The notes beneath the pieces are model-generated. The model was not told where the DNA came from and made no database searches. It was given only the letters and a program-made list of their open reading frames with translations. The position numbers and the translations under genes are program-made. From Isoetes taiwanensis (lineage: Eukaryota > Streptophyta > Lycopodiopsida > Isoetales > Isoetaceae), in assembly GCA_021234155.1 (NCBI GenBank), contig JAJEKV010000092.1, positions 62,001-126,000 of the forward strand: DNA of 64,000 bases, given 5' to 3'. Of this stretch, positions 53,904 to 64,000 are shown in pieces; the stretch's first letter is position 1; each line of letters starts with the position of its first letter.

Positions 53904-56379
53904 TGACAGCTGGAAAAAACGTTGCTTTTTAGCACAAAGGCTTAGCGTAATAACTAGACCATACATGGTTACTAATGCATCATAGACTAATGCATCATAG
54001 ATGTTATTCCCACCTAGATCTTTGTCCTTATTGTATCGCCCTTAAAGACCTTTTTTTTCCGGGTTCCTATTCAGGTTCCTGCTATGCATAGCAATATTTT
54101 ATGGCAGAGCTTCAGTAAATTCGTAAGACCATGTTAACGTCCAGATTTACATTATCCACTATTTTCGGCTCATGCGCTTACTTTTATTGTGAGCATTTCA
54201 TTCATGTGTAGCAGCCTAATAGCACAGACTTGCTTCCCTTTAATGTTTATGCTTCACCCTTAGGGTATATTTAGGATCATCTATATGCTCTAATCTTAGC
54301 ATGCATATCCCAATGGGACAGCTATAATATGTTTTGGTTAAATGACCAGCTCTACAAGTTCCATTTCCAAAACTTTCTGAAACAAGCCTGTAAACTATTC
54401 TTCTCTGTTGTACAGTTCCAATCACAGGGATATCGAATCACGAAATTGTTAAGCCCAAAGCAGATCCTTAGGCCTATGTACAGATCCATTTATTATTCAA
54501 AAAATTATTTGAATCCAAAGATTGTACCATCACCTGTATGAGATGCGTGCACCTCATTGCATACTGCGTTTTACCACATAATTTGACACAGATCTCATTA
54601 TTTTAGTCTAAATGCATTCATTCACAACCTGACTTCAGAATTATGCAATGTACTGAAGTATAAAGATGCCTATGGCTTTCTATCCTTGCAGACGTATTTG
54701 TTGCTAGAGGCCAGCATGTCACGGACGAGTATCTCCATTTCTACTTGTTCCAGGAGGCCCAACTGATCTACTGATTTCTCATAGCATTAGCTCTCAAAAC
54801 TACTCACAAATGTGTTGTCAAAACTCTACCATTATTTAATTTACTATGGCACATATCTCCCAAATGTCCATTCACAATACGCCACACAGAATTAGATGTT
54901 AAGAATATGTTCCAAAAATCTTCTATTACTAGATTCATGTTAAGTTTCATAAAGGCAAATATCTGAGATCTAGATATGCTGCTGATGCAGTACACTAGTC
55001 AATATAAGCTGCTATAGACTTCTAAAAACAGGCCAACAAGCCAACTTAATAGGGGGACTTCAATAAAGCATAATAAATTCAGAGATCTTATTTAAAGTAC
55101 ATATCTGCATAATAACTTGCATAATAACTTGCTAAGATGTTCAGCTTATTTTCTATGATCAGAATTACGTGTTAAGCTGCACGGATTAACCCTTTATCAT
55201 CATGTCTACACTGTAAGAATAATGATGTAAAAACTGCTAGGTGTCTAGATTCGTGTACCACAAGCATAAGCGAACCTGAATTCATACATAATATTAAAAA
55301 AAACCTGTCAGTAAGGCTAGGCATCCTTACTAGTCCCTTTATTTTCTAGTCTATGGCAATTGCCGTTCTGTTCACTGTACATATTATTCTATTCTTAGAA
55401 TGAAGCTCAAATAAAATAAAAAATCAATTTACTCTATTCTTAGAATGAAGCTCAAATAGAATAAGAAATCTTTCACACCTGAATGGCTCGAAGTTGTTTT
55501 GCTCATGTCTTGAGCAGCATCATCATCATGATTTATACTTGGAGTAGCAACCATATTCGACACTCTTTTTCGCATCCACGTGGACTTCCACAGATCTTGA
55601 GTTTTTCTGCTGCACCTTTTGCATTGCAGCACCTTTTGCATTGCTAGCTTGATCTGCATATTGTACAATAACTTTCCACTAATTTGGCCATCATTCTTCA
55701 TTGCAAACATTGGATCTATGCTTGTTCCAGGAGCTACCATTGTTCCTAGCAACGAACACAATATGCAAAGCCGCCATGCATATGCTGGTTGCAACATTCA
55801 GACCTCCTTTCTTTTGAAAACGGCTTACAACAGGGCCTACTTAGGAGAAACCAAGATCACCCTTAGATCTGGTTGCAAAATAGCCAATTGATTTGCTCTG
55901 GTCTGCTTCAGGTCGCTGCTGTAGAAGATGCCAAAAGGCATAGCTTAGGGTTTTGCAATGAACTCGTGCCTTCATTAGGGTTTCACAGAGCATACTTCCA
56001 TGGAAATGCGATAATACAATGGTTTTTCACTATTTTAACACGTGAAAATAATGGAAAGTACTAATACAATGGTTTTTATATTTTTTCAATCAATGCACAT
56101 ATTGTGCTCCATACCACATAAATATCTTGGTTTTTCCAACAATCCAAAGCCTTAATATTCAAGCAACTTTATACAGACCGCATGAAGCTTACACCAGATG
56201 GGCATAAAGGCCATATGTCGTATACACCAATCAGTATACATGCCACATGTCCTTTTCCCTAAAAATATAGCCCTGTTTCATGCATATAGAGACAATGTTC
56301 AAATACATATAGTACAAATAGTATGCAACCTTGTATTCAATGTTCATGCATTCCATACAATTAGCATTCCACATTCTTC

Positions 56380-56414
<35 letters not shown>
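53904..56414 (+). repeat. Noncoding repeat copy 2 (2.5 kb) with poly(A)
   Basis: Same family as 49568-52500 in the same orientation, ending in an unbroken run of 32 A (56383-56414). It carries its own 20-bp duplication (GCAGCACCTTTTGCATTGC near 55620) absent from copy 1. The A-tail suggests retroposition, but no RT or SINE promoter is seen inside. Confidence 0.8.
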
Positions 56415-56416
<2 letters not shown>

Positions 56417-58430
56417 AGCAAAAGGCACACCAGAAGGCTTTGACAAAGTTAGTCTTGTTACATGTTCAATCAAGCTTTAGCTTTGGTTTCAAGATTAAAG
56501 GTATTAAGATTTGGTGTTACTAGAGTGTGGTAATTGGCAAAGATCCAAAAGAAAGATAAGGTTATAAAGGCAAACTTCGCTTTGCAAAAACCTAAGCCTT
56601 GGACATAACGAACATATTGAACATAACGAACCCTAATAGATAGCAATACATAAAGTAGCTAGCAATATAGTTCTATAGTCGATTTGTTCAAACAAGGTGG
56701 GATGTAAAAATACACATGTTCAAAAATATTCAAGATACTCGAGAAGCTCAATGGTCAAGTGCAAGAGGTTCCAAATCTTGATTACATTGTGGATTGCAAT
56801 CTAGTCCACTGAAACTTGTTTTGCCTTGCATTGATATTTTAAGACAACTTGAAGAGGAGATTCAACTAGAGAGCCCACATGTTCATTTCCCAAAAGGAGT
56901 GAATGTACTTATCTATCTAAATGCACCTCATGCTAAAGCTGAAAAGCCTTGGCTCATGCTCTGTATATAGTGTCAGCATGACATTACCTAAAAAAATCTG
57001 CAAGACTACACTACCACAGTTCTGATACATGGCCAATAAACCCAATGTAGACATGTTCTGAACTTTAACATGGATAAGAATGCCATGTGGGAGAGATAAA
57101 CAGTTACATCGTGAGGCTGTCATTTTCACAACAGTAGTAGAACTTCAAAATCTGATAATTATGATCCTTAAGCATACGGTTTGCTGAGCACATTAGATGC
57201 CTTCTGCATTCTCTAATGTTAGAAGGGCAAAGAATTAACATAAGAAACTAGTAATAGTGCAGGCTTGAGGCAAGCGAAAAGTAGGGAAATGTTGAAGAGA
57301 TGGATAGAATGGGAGCGGTGCATGCTGAAAGGTTAGAGTTCAAGTTCATGGATGCAAGTAGTTTTTATATTATGTAATGTAACAATACTACATTTTATTA
57401 GCTATAAATAAATTATGGAAGTAGTATCGCCTTACTCAGAAACAAACTTAAAGTATAATTTGGTATTCGAAGCACATGATTTAGATTGTCTTATGTATTG
57501 AACTAAGTCGTGGTTCCAATTTGTTGTGACTGTAGCAAAATAAGAAAGTTATAAACAAGATTCATAATCTGCATAAGATTGGAGGCCCAAGTTGTTCTAC
57601 CCCAAATGCAAAAAGACAACAGTATATGTTGGTATGGCTCATCCTCCACCTTTGCACATATGATTCACGTAACTCTGCCTAGGCTTAACAAGGAATTACG
57701 ATTTGATCTAAATCTTAAACGAGTTAGCTACAACATGGCGTCTTCACACTAAGGACTGTGCATAAAGCACTTGGAATATTTCTTTAGGCATCCTTTGGCA
57801 AAGCAAGCAGTTGATCGTGACTGACTATCGTTATTCGAACAAGTGGCAAGTAGGCCGATGGAAGGCACCGTGCCTTCTGGTTTTTTCTTTGGTGGTTGCA
57901 AAAAAACCTTGCCATGCGGCGAAACTTGATAAATATAATTAGCTTATGTTTGGAACAACCAAATAAATTTGAGCATTGAAAGTAAATCGCAGTGTACACG
58001 TTGTTGGCTGTAGAATGTATTTTGCCTTTAAAAGGAATGATTTTATATATGAACCCTTGCCTAATTAACTACAAATTTTGGTAAGAAGGAAAATTTTATT
58101 TCGTAATCCTTTGGTAGCTTACTATTGGAGTTCATTCTTGTGCATTCCTCAGAGTGACTGAAAACAACACACAAGATTTGAATTCTGTGAATTCAAACCA
58201 TATGTACCAGTTTGTCCAAGTTGGAACAAAATTTCTGGTGTCATAAGGGTTCCATTAGAGAATTACTTCTTTTCTTAGAGGACATTGAATTTCTCAAATC
58301 AAATTGTGCGTGCAATTATGACCAGTAACAATTGTGAACGAAGTGCAAGTAACATGTTGTTATGCTCAAATGCATTCAAAATCAGTTCTAAATTTACAAT
58401 CTCAACCAATTTATCCAAAAGGTGGTGATT
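56415..58430. other. No recognisable gene
   Basis: AT-rich, no family-like frame on either strand. Confidence 0.4.
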
Positions 58431-58436
58431 GTTGAA

Positions 58437-58594
58437 CAGAAATAAAGCTCCAATATTCTGGGCCCATCAAAGTGAGGTAGTGATGTTACAATGATACTTT
58501 CTTGCAATATTATACAGAAATAAAGTTCCAATATTCTAGGCCCATCAAAGTGAGGTAGTGATGTTACAATGATACTTTCTTGCAATATTATGCC
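58437..58594. repeat. Tandem duplication, 78-bp period
   Basis: GAAATAAAGCTCCAATATTC at 58439 recurs at 58517 as GAAATAAAGTTCCAATATTC, followed in both by the same 50 bp ending CTTTCTTGCAATATTAT. Confidence 0.85.
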
Positions 58595-58599
58595 ATAAT

Positions 58600-61000
58600 C
58601 CAGGACCTTTCATTTATGTGCCTTTAGAAGTATGTGTATAGCTTCTTTCAGGTATAATGACCTTGAAATTTGCATGAAGGGACTAACATGTGTCATCAAG
58701 CTCACATGTTACACTGTCCTCTCCAACATCAATGCAACTATGCACCAACATGCAAAACAATGTCATTATGGTGCTTTCGTTAAATCCACCATAGCTGCCG
58801 ACTTACGTCTCCTTCCTTCAAACCACCTTCCTTCAAACCACTAGCAGGGTTACAAATGATGTTAGAAGACAGATACATATGCTGATGCTTTTATGCTTCC
58901 AAATGGTCGATATGTTTAAGTGTCTCTATGGCCTTCTAAGGCCACAGTCACATGCATTTGAAAATTGTTGTGACAAAGAGATATCTTGCCTGGTTTTATA
59001 GGACATATCAAGTAGTGGTGAAAGGAAATGACAAAAGGGCAAGAAGAAGCATAATATCTGGTAAAACGTTCCTTACTACATTAAGTAAGAACGTTCCTTA
59101 CTACATTAAGTTGGATGAAAAATTTAAAGTAAGAAGTAGCTTGCTTTTGCTTTCTATATTTAAAGCCAAATCATCAGTCTCAGCTGCTGGAGCAAGTGCT
59201 TCGTTTATTGATCTCCAGATGAGCCATTAGAGATCTCTTCAACAAGTACTGCAAGTAGAATTTTAGGATCGGAGGAAGTTATGGCATGTGCCCATCCCCA
59301 CATCGTGCAGAACACATATGGTACCTATATCTGGACTTGTAACAGTTTCAAGCACCCTTTGCTTCATGTAGAACTGAAGCTTTATCTGTCTACACTCCTT
59401 GGACCAAAATTTTGTTTGATAAAGACTTTACCTAGAGATATGAAAGTGACATTATAGACACACATTAAGATTCACAATTATTGGAACTTAATGTCTCTAT
59501 GTAAGCGAAGCTATTCAGGATCAATAAGGCAGCAGTAACATACGTAGATTAAATACACATGATGCAGCCTTATCATCCTCAAGTTTTTCTTTGCATATAT
59601 ACAAGTGGGAGGCAAAATTTATAAAATATAGAAGGTAGCTCAACTATGAAAAATGCTAGGTCACATCCATATTGAAGATGATCATATAATAACTCACATT
59701 TTTACTTTGTCTTCCATATTTTATCTTTCTGATGGCGTGCTGTTGTGAATGGAACAATTGTTGTTGGTGATGCAACTGCAAAAGCTAAGCACCTTGGCTG
59801 TAACACAGAAGTAAGAACAACCATTCTAACTATAACCATATGTATAAAGTGGAATAAAATGATCTGGGGCAGACATCGCTGACCCAGAACATGGTATAAT
59901 ATTTGATGATGATTGGTACTGTGATGAGACGACCATATGAGTCAACATGAAGAGAACCAGAAGAAAGCCCATGACTTACAAAATTGCAGATATGGTCGGA
60001 GGGCAAAAAAGAGAATTTCTAATGAATCATTATGCTTTCAGAGATCTTATTTCACGGTACAGACTTCCAACCGAACAAGAGCCTATCATGAGCCCATCAC
60101 AAGGTTAAAATAATTACCTAACAGAAAGTTGATTTAATAAAAAAAAGAGATAAAACTTTATTTCAGAATTCATTAGTACTAGTATCTGATCTGAATTTCA
60201 AATCTGATAAATACTACTCTGATTTATTTCAGAATAATTTTCCAAAATCTGACTTTATTTAGCTGCATACCCAATATGGCATTGCATCATATGGCATTGC
60301 ATCTAGGAAAACTTCTGAGCAGATAACCAATTCCAAAGTTTGATAAGTTTGCCACCACAATAAAATAGAGGGCTTAAGGATTCATCAGCAGATGATAAAC
60401 TTCACCAGCAAATCCAAATGTGGAATAAACTTGATAGTGTCTTGCTGATTGTTTATGCCAGGAATGCACAAGACAAACAACCAAATTCAGGAGAAATGAT
60501 AATATAAACCTAATAGTATTGACGCGTCTAATGGCTCTCACTTTAGATAGATATAAACAGTCTAAATGGCAGGGTGCAGAACCTAAGTTAAGAGATGTTG
60601 ATTTTTTTACCTGATGATGAATCTAATGAAGCAGACTAGATGTTGAACCTGATAAAGAAACCCTGCTGAAGTCATGATAAAGCCAACCTGTTAGCATTGC
60701 TTTCAAACATGAGCCGCCAATATTTGTAATACAGATCTAACATGGCACTTAGCCATGACAATGCCAGCATTTAAAACCCCAGAATTTAAGACTATGTATG
60801 CAGTATCCTAATTTAGCTGGGGAGTTAAAAGTCCAGAGATCACCAACAATATCTCAAATCCTAGAAGTTGATTATTAACCAATTGCATACTGGAGGAATC
60901 TATAAACGTTTATCCAACTAAAAGTGGAACACGAGAAAGAAAAGAATGACAATAGAATGACATAATATAAACTTGCACGCTTTCATACTTACAGACAGTT
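58600..61000. other. No firm gene; a few exon-like stretches
   Basis: A plus-strand frame at 58952-59230 contains a 25-bp tandem duplication (AACGTTCCTTACTACATTAA at about 59067 and 59092) and no family features. At 59947-60105 a frame MKRTRRKPMTYKIADMVGGQ ends at a possible donor (CACAAG|GTTAAA). Part of it (60021-60052) recurs at 61331-61362. Nothing recognised. Confidence 0.4.
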
Positions 61001-62390
61001 GAAAATAACATGAGCAATGATCTACAGTAGAGTCATACATCGTACATCGTTCATATAATTTGATGGGTAATTTGTTGCTGCCATCATTCAACTGCTTGAG
61101 ATGCAGCTTTTTGACGACGAAGCAAGTCCAACTCCTTTTCCAGTGTTTCCATATACTGCAACTTCTATTTCAACTCTGCTACATCAACCTATAGATCCAA
61201 CAAATGAGACAATTCTGGATACTATAGACATTGGAAGTAAAGAAGAGAAACCAGGAGAATTCACATCTAGTCTGAAACAAATTAACTAGTTCTGCAACAA
61301 GCTGGCCATGCACAGACTTTGATTTCTTGGAATGAATCATTATGCTTTCAGAGATCTTATTTGACTACGACAATAGCCTCTGCCAGATCTAGTAGACATT
61401 GCAACAGCTTGTTTAAGTTTCACTCACAACTTCCCCTTCAGCAACACCAAAGGCTTCTTTGATGCCTTTGTTTGCTCTAAAATTGCTGCAAGTTTTTTTT
61501 TAGTTTGTGGCATGATACTTGCCTGGGGTTTGCAGGCATGTCAGAAGCAAGCGATGTTTCCAAGCAAATAAATATGGGTTTTCAAAGAACTAACATGTCA
61601 AACAAATGAATGCGAACTTTTAAAAAACTTCAACTTCTCTAACTTCAATGGCATTACCTTTTTGGCAAATCATTTGCCAAGGTCTTTTTCAAAATAAGGG
61701 CTTTGCAACCTGTCTGTACATGTGAGTTGAAAAGAAAAACTAACCTTTAGAAGAATCTGTGCTGCCATATCTAATATCTCGAAAGGTGGCCTTCAAAACC
61801 CTCCAGGAAAAAAATGTCAGGACATATTTCACTGACCAGGAGCTCCAAATCATCTGTCAAAACAAATTAGGAGGCCGATCTAAGACTTTTAGCCGCGTTC
61901 CGATAAAGCTTCTTGCACTAGCTTGCAGTTATAACCTCCAACGGAAGATAGAAAAATAGAAATAAAAAAAGCGAGGATTGCCCCACGGTGTTGGTACTGT
62001 AGATATTCGAAACTGTTGGAGGAGAAAAAGAAGGGGAAGCAAAAGAAGAAAACCGAGGGAGCCATCGCGGCACAGCAAGCACCCGAACCAATCTCTGTTG
62101 GAACGAAAGCCCAAAAAATGGAACATGGTGCTATGCTCCGGCACTCGTCGTCAATCGATCCAATGTCAGTCGATGCAAGAACGCAAGAATAAGTTACTCC
62201 CTGATCCTTTCCATCTCCATCTTCGTGCCCACTTTTGGCCGATTTTCTAATTTCCCTGGCCTTAGATTTTAGATTTGTAAAAGTAGAGATCTGATGGTGA
62301 AAAATAAGGCACATCAGATTTTGATGACATGGAAATTACACGTGGATAGGCTAGAATTTGAGAAAAGGCCGTAGGCCCAGGTAGGGCTGG
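61001..62390. other. No firm gene
   Basis: A plus-strand frame at 61101-61289 is Thr/Pro-rich and unrecognised. Overlapping open frames on both strands at 61889-62314 have no family features, so I call none of them. Confidence 0.35.
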
Positions 62391-62640
62391 TGTGTAAAAA
62401 AAAAAAAAAAAATCGCGTAAGCGAAACCTTCATTTTCGTTTACGTAAAAATTTAATTTTTTTTTCCTATTTTCGCGTAAGCGAAAAATAATTTTGTTCGC
62501 TTCTTTAAAAGCGGTTTTAGCGTAGTTTAAACTGAAGGTTAAATGAAGGTTTTCGCCTAAAAATGAAAAAAATCTGTGAAACTTTTTCGCAGTAAGCTTT
62601 TTGCTTACTGTGAAATTATAAATAAAAAAAAAAACTTCTA
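62391..62640. repeat. AT-rich block with repeated GCGAAA hairpins
   Basis: CGCGTAAGCGAAA occurs at 62414-62426 and 62473-62485, the second forming the hairpin TTTTCGC-GTAA-GCGAAAA. A second hairpin TTTCGCAGTAAGC-TTTTT-GCTTACTGTGAAA lies at about 62584-62614. The block is bounded by A-runs on both sides. Confidence 0.7.
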
Positions 62641-62754
62641 TGTGTGGGCATTGTGAGACCATCTACCCCTTTGACACCTAACTCTTGATCCTAAATGGAA
62701 TGTCTTATATACTACTAATGATGTTGCAGCATCGTAATCTTGTATTTACTTGGT

Positions 62755-62925
62755 CTTTGTTTATTTGCATATAGCATGGCGATTCTTTGAGGATCTTGTC
62801 TATGTGCATATAGCCCACTAATTTTGATTTGAGGTCTTTGCCTATATGCGTATAGCATAGTAATTTTTTTTGTTGAGTTATTTGCCTATATGCGTATAGT
62901 ATAGCAATTTTGATTTAGACACGTA
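62755..62925. repeat. Imperfect tandem repeat, about 40-45 bp
   Basis: Units with TTTGCCTATATGCGTATAGC and AATTTTGATTT recur four times with drift. Confidence 0.6.
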
Positions 62926-62967
62926 GCATATACAGTTTTATTTGATAGTGAAGTTTTGTGCTTTTCC

Positions 62968-62999
<32 letters not shown>

Positions 63000-63371
63000 G
63001 GTAGTGTGTATGGTCGATGCATCTTATTCTTTCGGGAAAAAAAAAAACCCATGACTATAGTAAAAATATGTGCTGCCATGCTTTGGCAGCATAGAAGAGC
63101 AAGACACATTCTGATATTTTCGTGCTCACACTTTGTTTTTTTTTTGATTGAAGGCTATATTTGTATTAATAAGTTATACATAGAAATACATATGTATATA
63201 TGAGTACAAAAAGTCAACTTTTTTATCTTGGGAAGTGATTAACCCATTCGATCTATCTTTTAGATTCTGGGAAAAATCTAAAACTTAGATACTACATCCA
63301 TAGTCATATAAGACTTAACAAAAACTTAAAACTGAGATGATCTAATATATAGTTCTATGATAAGTCTGATT

Positions 63372-64000
63372 TCAGATTTCTGGTTTAGCAGATCCAGATG
63401 CTTCTCCAACTTTTCTTTTATCCTTTACGCCCATGCCTCCGGTAGCGTAAAATGAATGAGCGTAAGCGGCTACTACATGACCGACATTTAGAAGGGTTAA
63501 AACGACACGAAAGTGGTCTATTGCTTCACAAATGAGTCCTCTCCCGGCATCCGGACTTTGAATGCCGAGCAATACAACGACAATGATCACCATGGTAATC
63601 GTTGGTGTGGCTTCAATTGGTCGACCACATGGAATTTACCCCGAGATTAATCCGATTCCACCCGGCTTCTTTTTGTGCAATGAGAATATTACCTACTGGT
63701 AAAACGTAAGACGGTTAGTGAATTGAGAAAATCTCTCTTATCCAAGAGATATCATATTTGGTTTGCTTGATCACTGCAATCGGCCAGATAATCTCTTGGT
63801 CAAAAATGATTGAGTTCCTTGCTTTCCAGATCCTCCAGAGTAGAATGTAGATTCTCCGGTCCGAGGATCATTAGGAAAGAGGATTTCAACTTGTGGGGGT
63901 AGAGGACGGGTTGGGAATTTGGAATTCCTCGGCAGCCTAGCTCAAGTACCCACTCGCCCATAAAGCAGTTCTTGAACAAATGACTTTCATCTTGACTTCC
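63372..64000 (-). mobile_element. 3' part of a second L1-type LINE, runs off right edge
   Basis: On the minus strand from the window end: HLFKNCFMGEWV (end of zf-RVT), then in a shifted frame LLWRIWKARNSIIFDQEIIWP, the conserved Trp-x-Ile-Trp-x-x-Arg-Asn block of plant L1 ORF2, followed by EAGWNRINLGVNSMWS, like the start of the RNase H-type tail (Gly-Trp-x-x-x-Asn). The open frame 63372-63593 (hydrophobic start, ending GEASGSAKPEI) is the shifted C-terminus. Frameshifts and stops show it is dead. Confidence 0.7.

Noticed and set aside
61889-62314. Overlapping 141-codon minus and 90-codon plus frames
   Set aside because: No family features and strongly skewed composition (Phe-rich one way, Lys/Arg-rich the other).

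Overview
This window reads as nuclear DNA of a land plant. It is AT-rich, gene-poor and packed with retrotransposons. It holds Copia LTR elements with an initiator-Met primer site, a plant L1-type LINE, tRNA-derived SINEs, Helitrons and intron-containing pieces of plant-type genes (subtilase, FCP1-like phosphatase, HINT-like, Ulp1-like). A fern or lycophyte is my guess from the style of the LINE and DDE elements, but the sequence alone does not prove it. Exon borders are read by eye from GT/AG sites and reading phase.

Left part (1-18.3 kb). On the minus strand lie exons of an Ulp1-type protease-like gene that runs off the left edge, a coiled-coil exon, two further exons near 4.4-4.9 kb, and a fragment of an FCP1/SCP-like phosphatase whose end is cut by a small inverted-repeat element (770-1091). 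On the plus strand, phase-consistent exons (5.1-6.0 kb) lead towards a second FCP1-like domain (8.7-9.3 kb). A non-LTR retrotransposon (about 6.05-8.68 kb, minus) separates them and sits at or next to a splice acceptor. A broken DDE-type transposase gene occupies 11.9-16.3 kb (minus). A subtilase fragment lies at 17.7-18.3 kb.

Middle part (18.7-33.4 kb). An L1-type LINE (about 18.9-25.7 kb) carries all expected domains plus an unusual C-terminal extension, but has several stops and frameshifts. Right after its A-run is a non-autonomous Helitron (25,722-28,174) carrying exon-like pieces, one of them a frameshifted HINT-like exon. Next comes a dismembered Helitron Rep/helicase gene (about 28.45-33.40 kb). 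It is interrupted by 159-bp tandem repeats, LINE 3' pieces, microsatellites, a SINE and an ACGTG-rich stretch, and is cut off at its Walker A motif by a Copia 3' LTR.

Right part (33.4-64 kb). A nest of Copia pieces: one Copia 5' LTR is split by a second, truncated Copia element in the opposite orientation; its coding part holds a SINE with a 14-bp target duplication and is interrupted by a 6-kb block containing a second Helitron (41,235-46,701, minus) with the same 17-nt terminal hairpin as the first. A foldback element (34.1-34.6 kb) and a frameshifted glycine-rich protein gene lie upstream. Two copies of a noncoding 2.5-2.9 kb repeat with A-rich ends (49.6-52.5 and 53.9-56.4 kb) follow. From 56.4 to 63.3 kb I recognise no gene. 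The right edge holds the 3' part of another L1-type LINE. Nearly every coding region is damaged; the plus-strand FCP1-like gene is the best candidate for a still-readable host gene.
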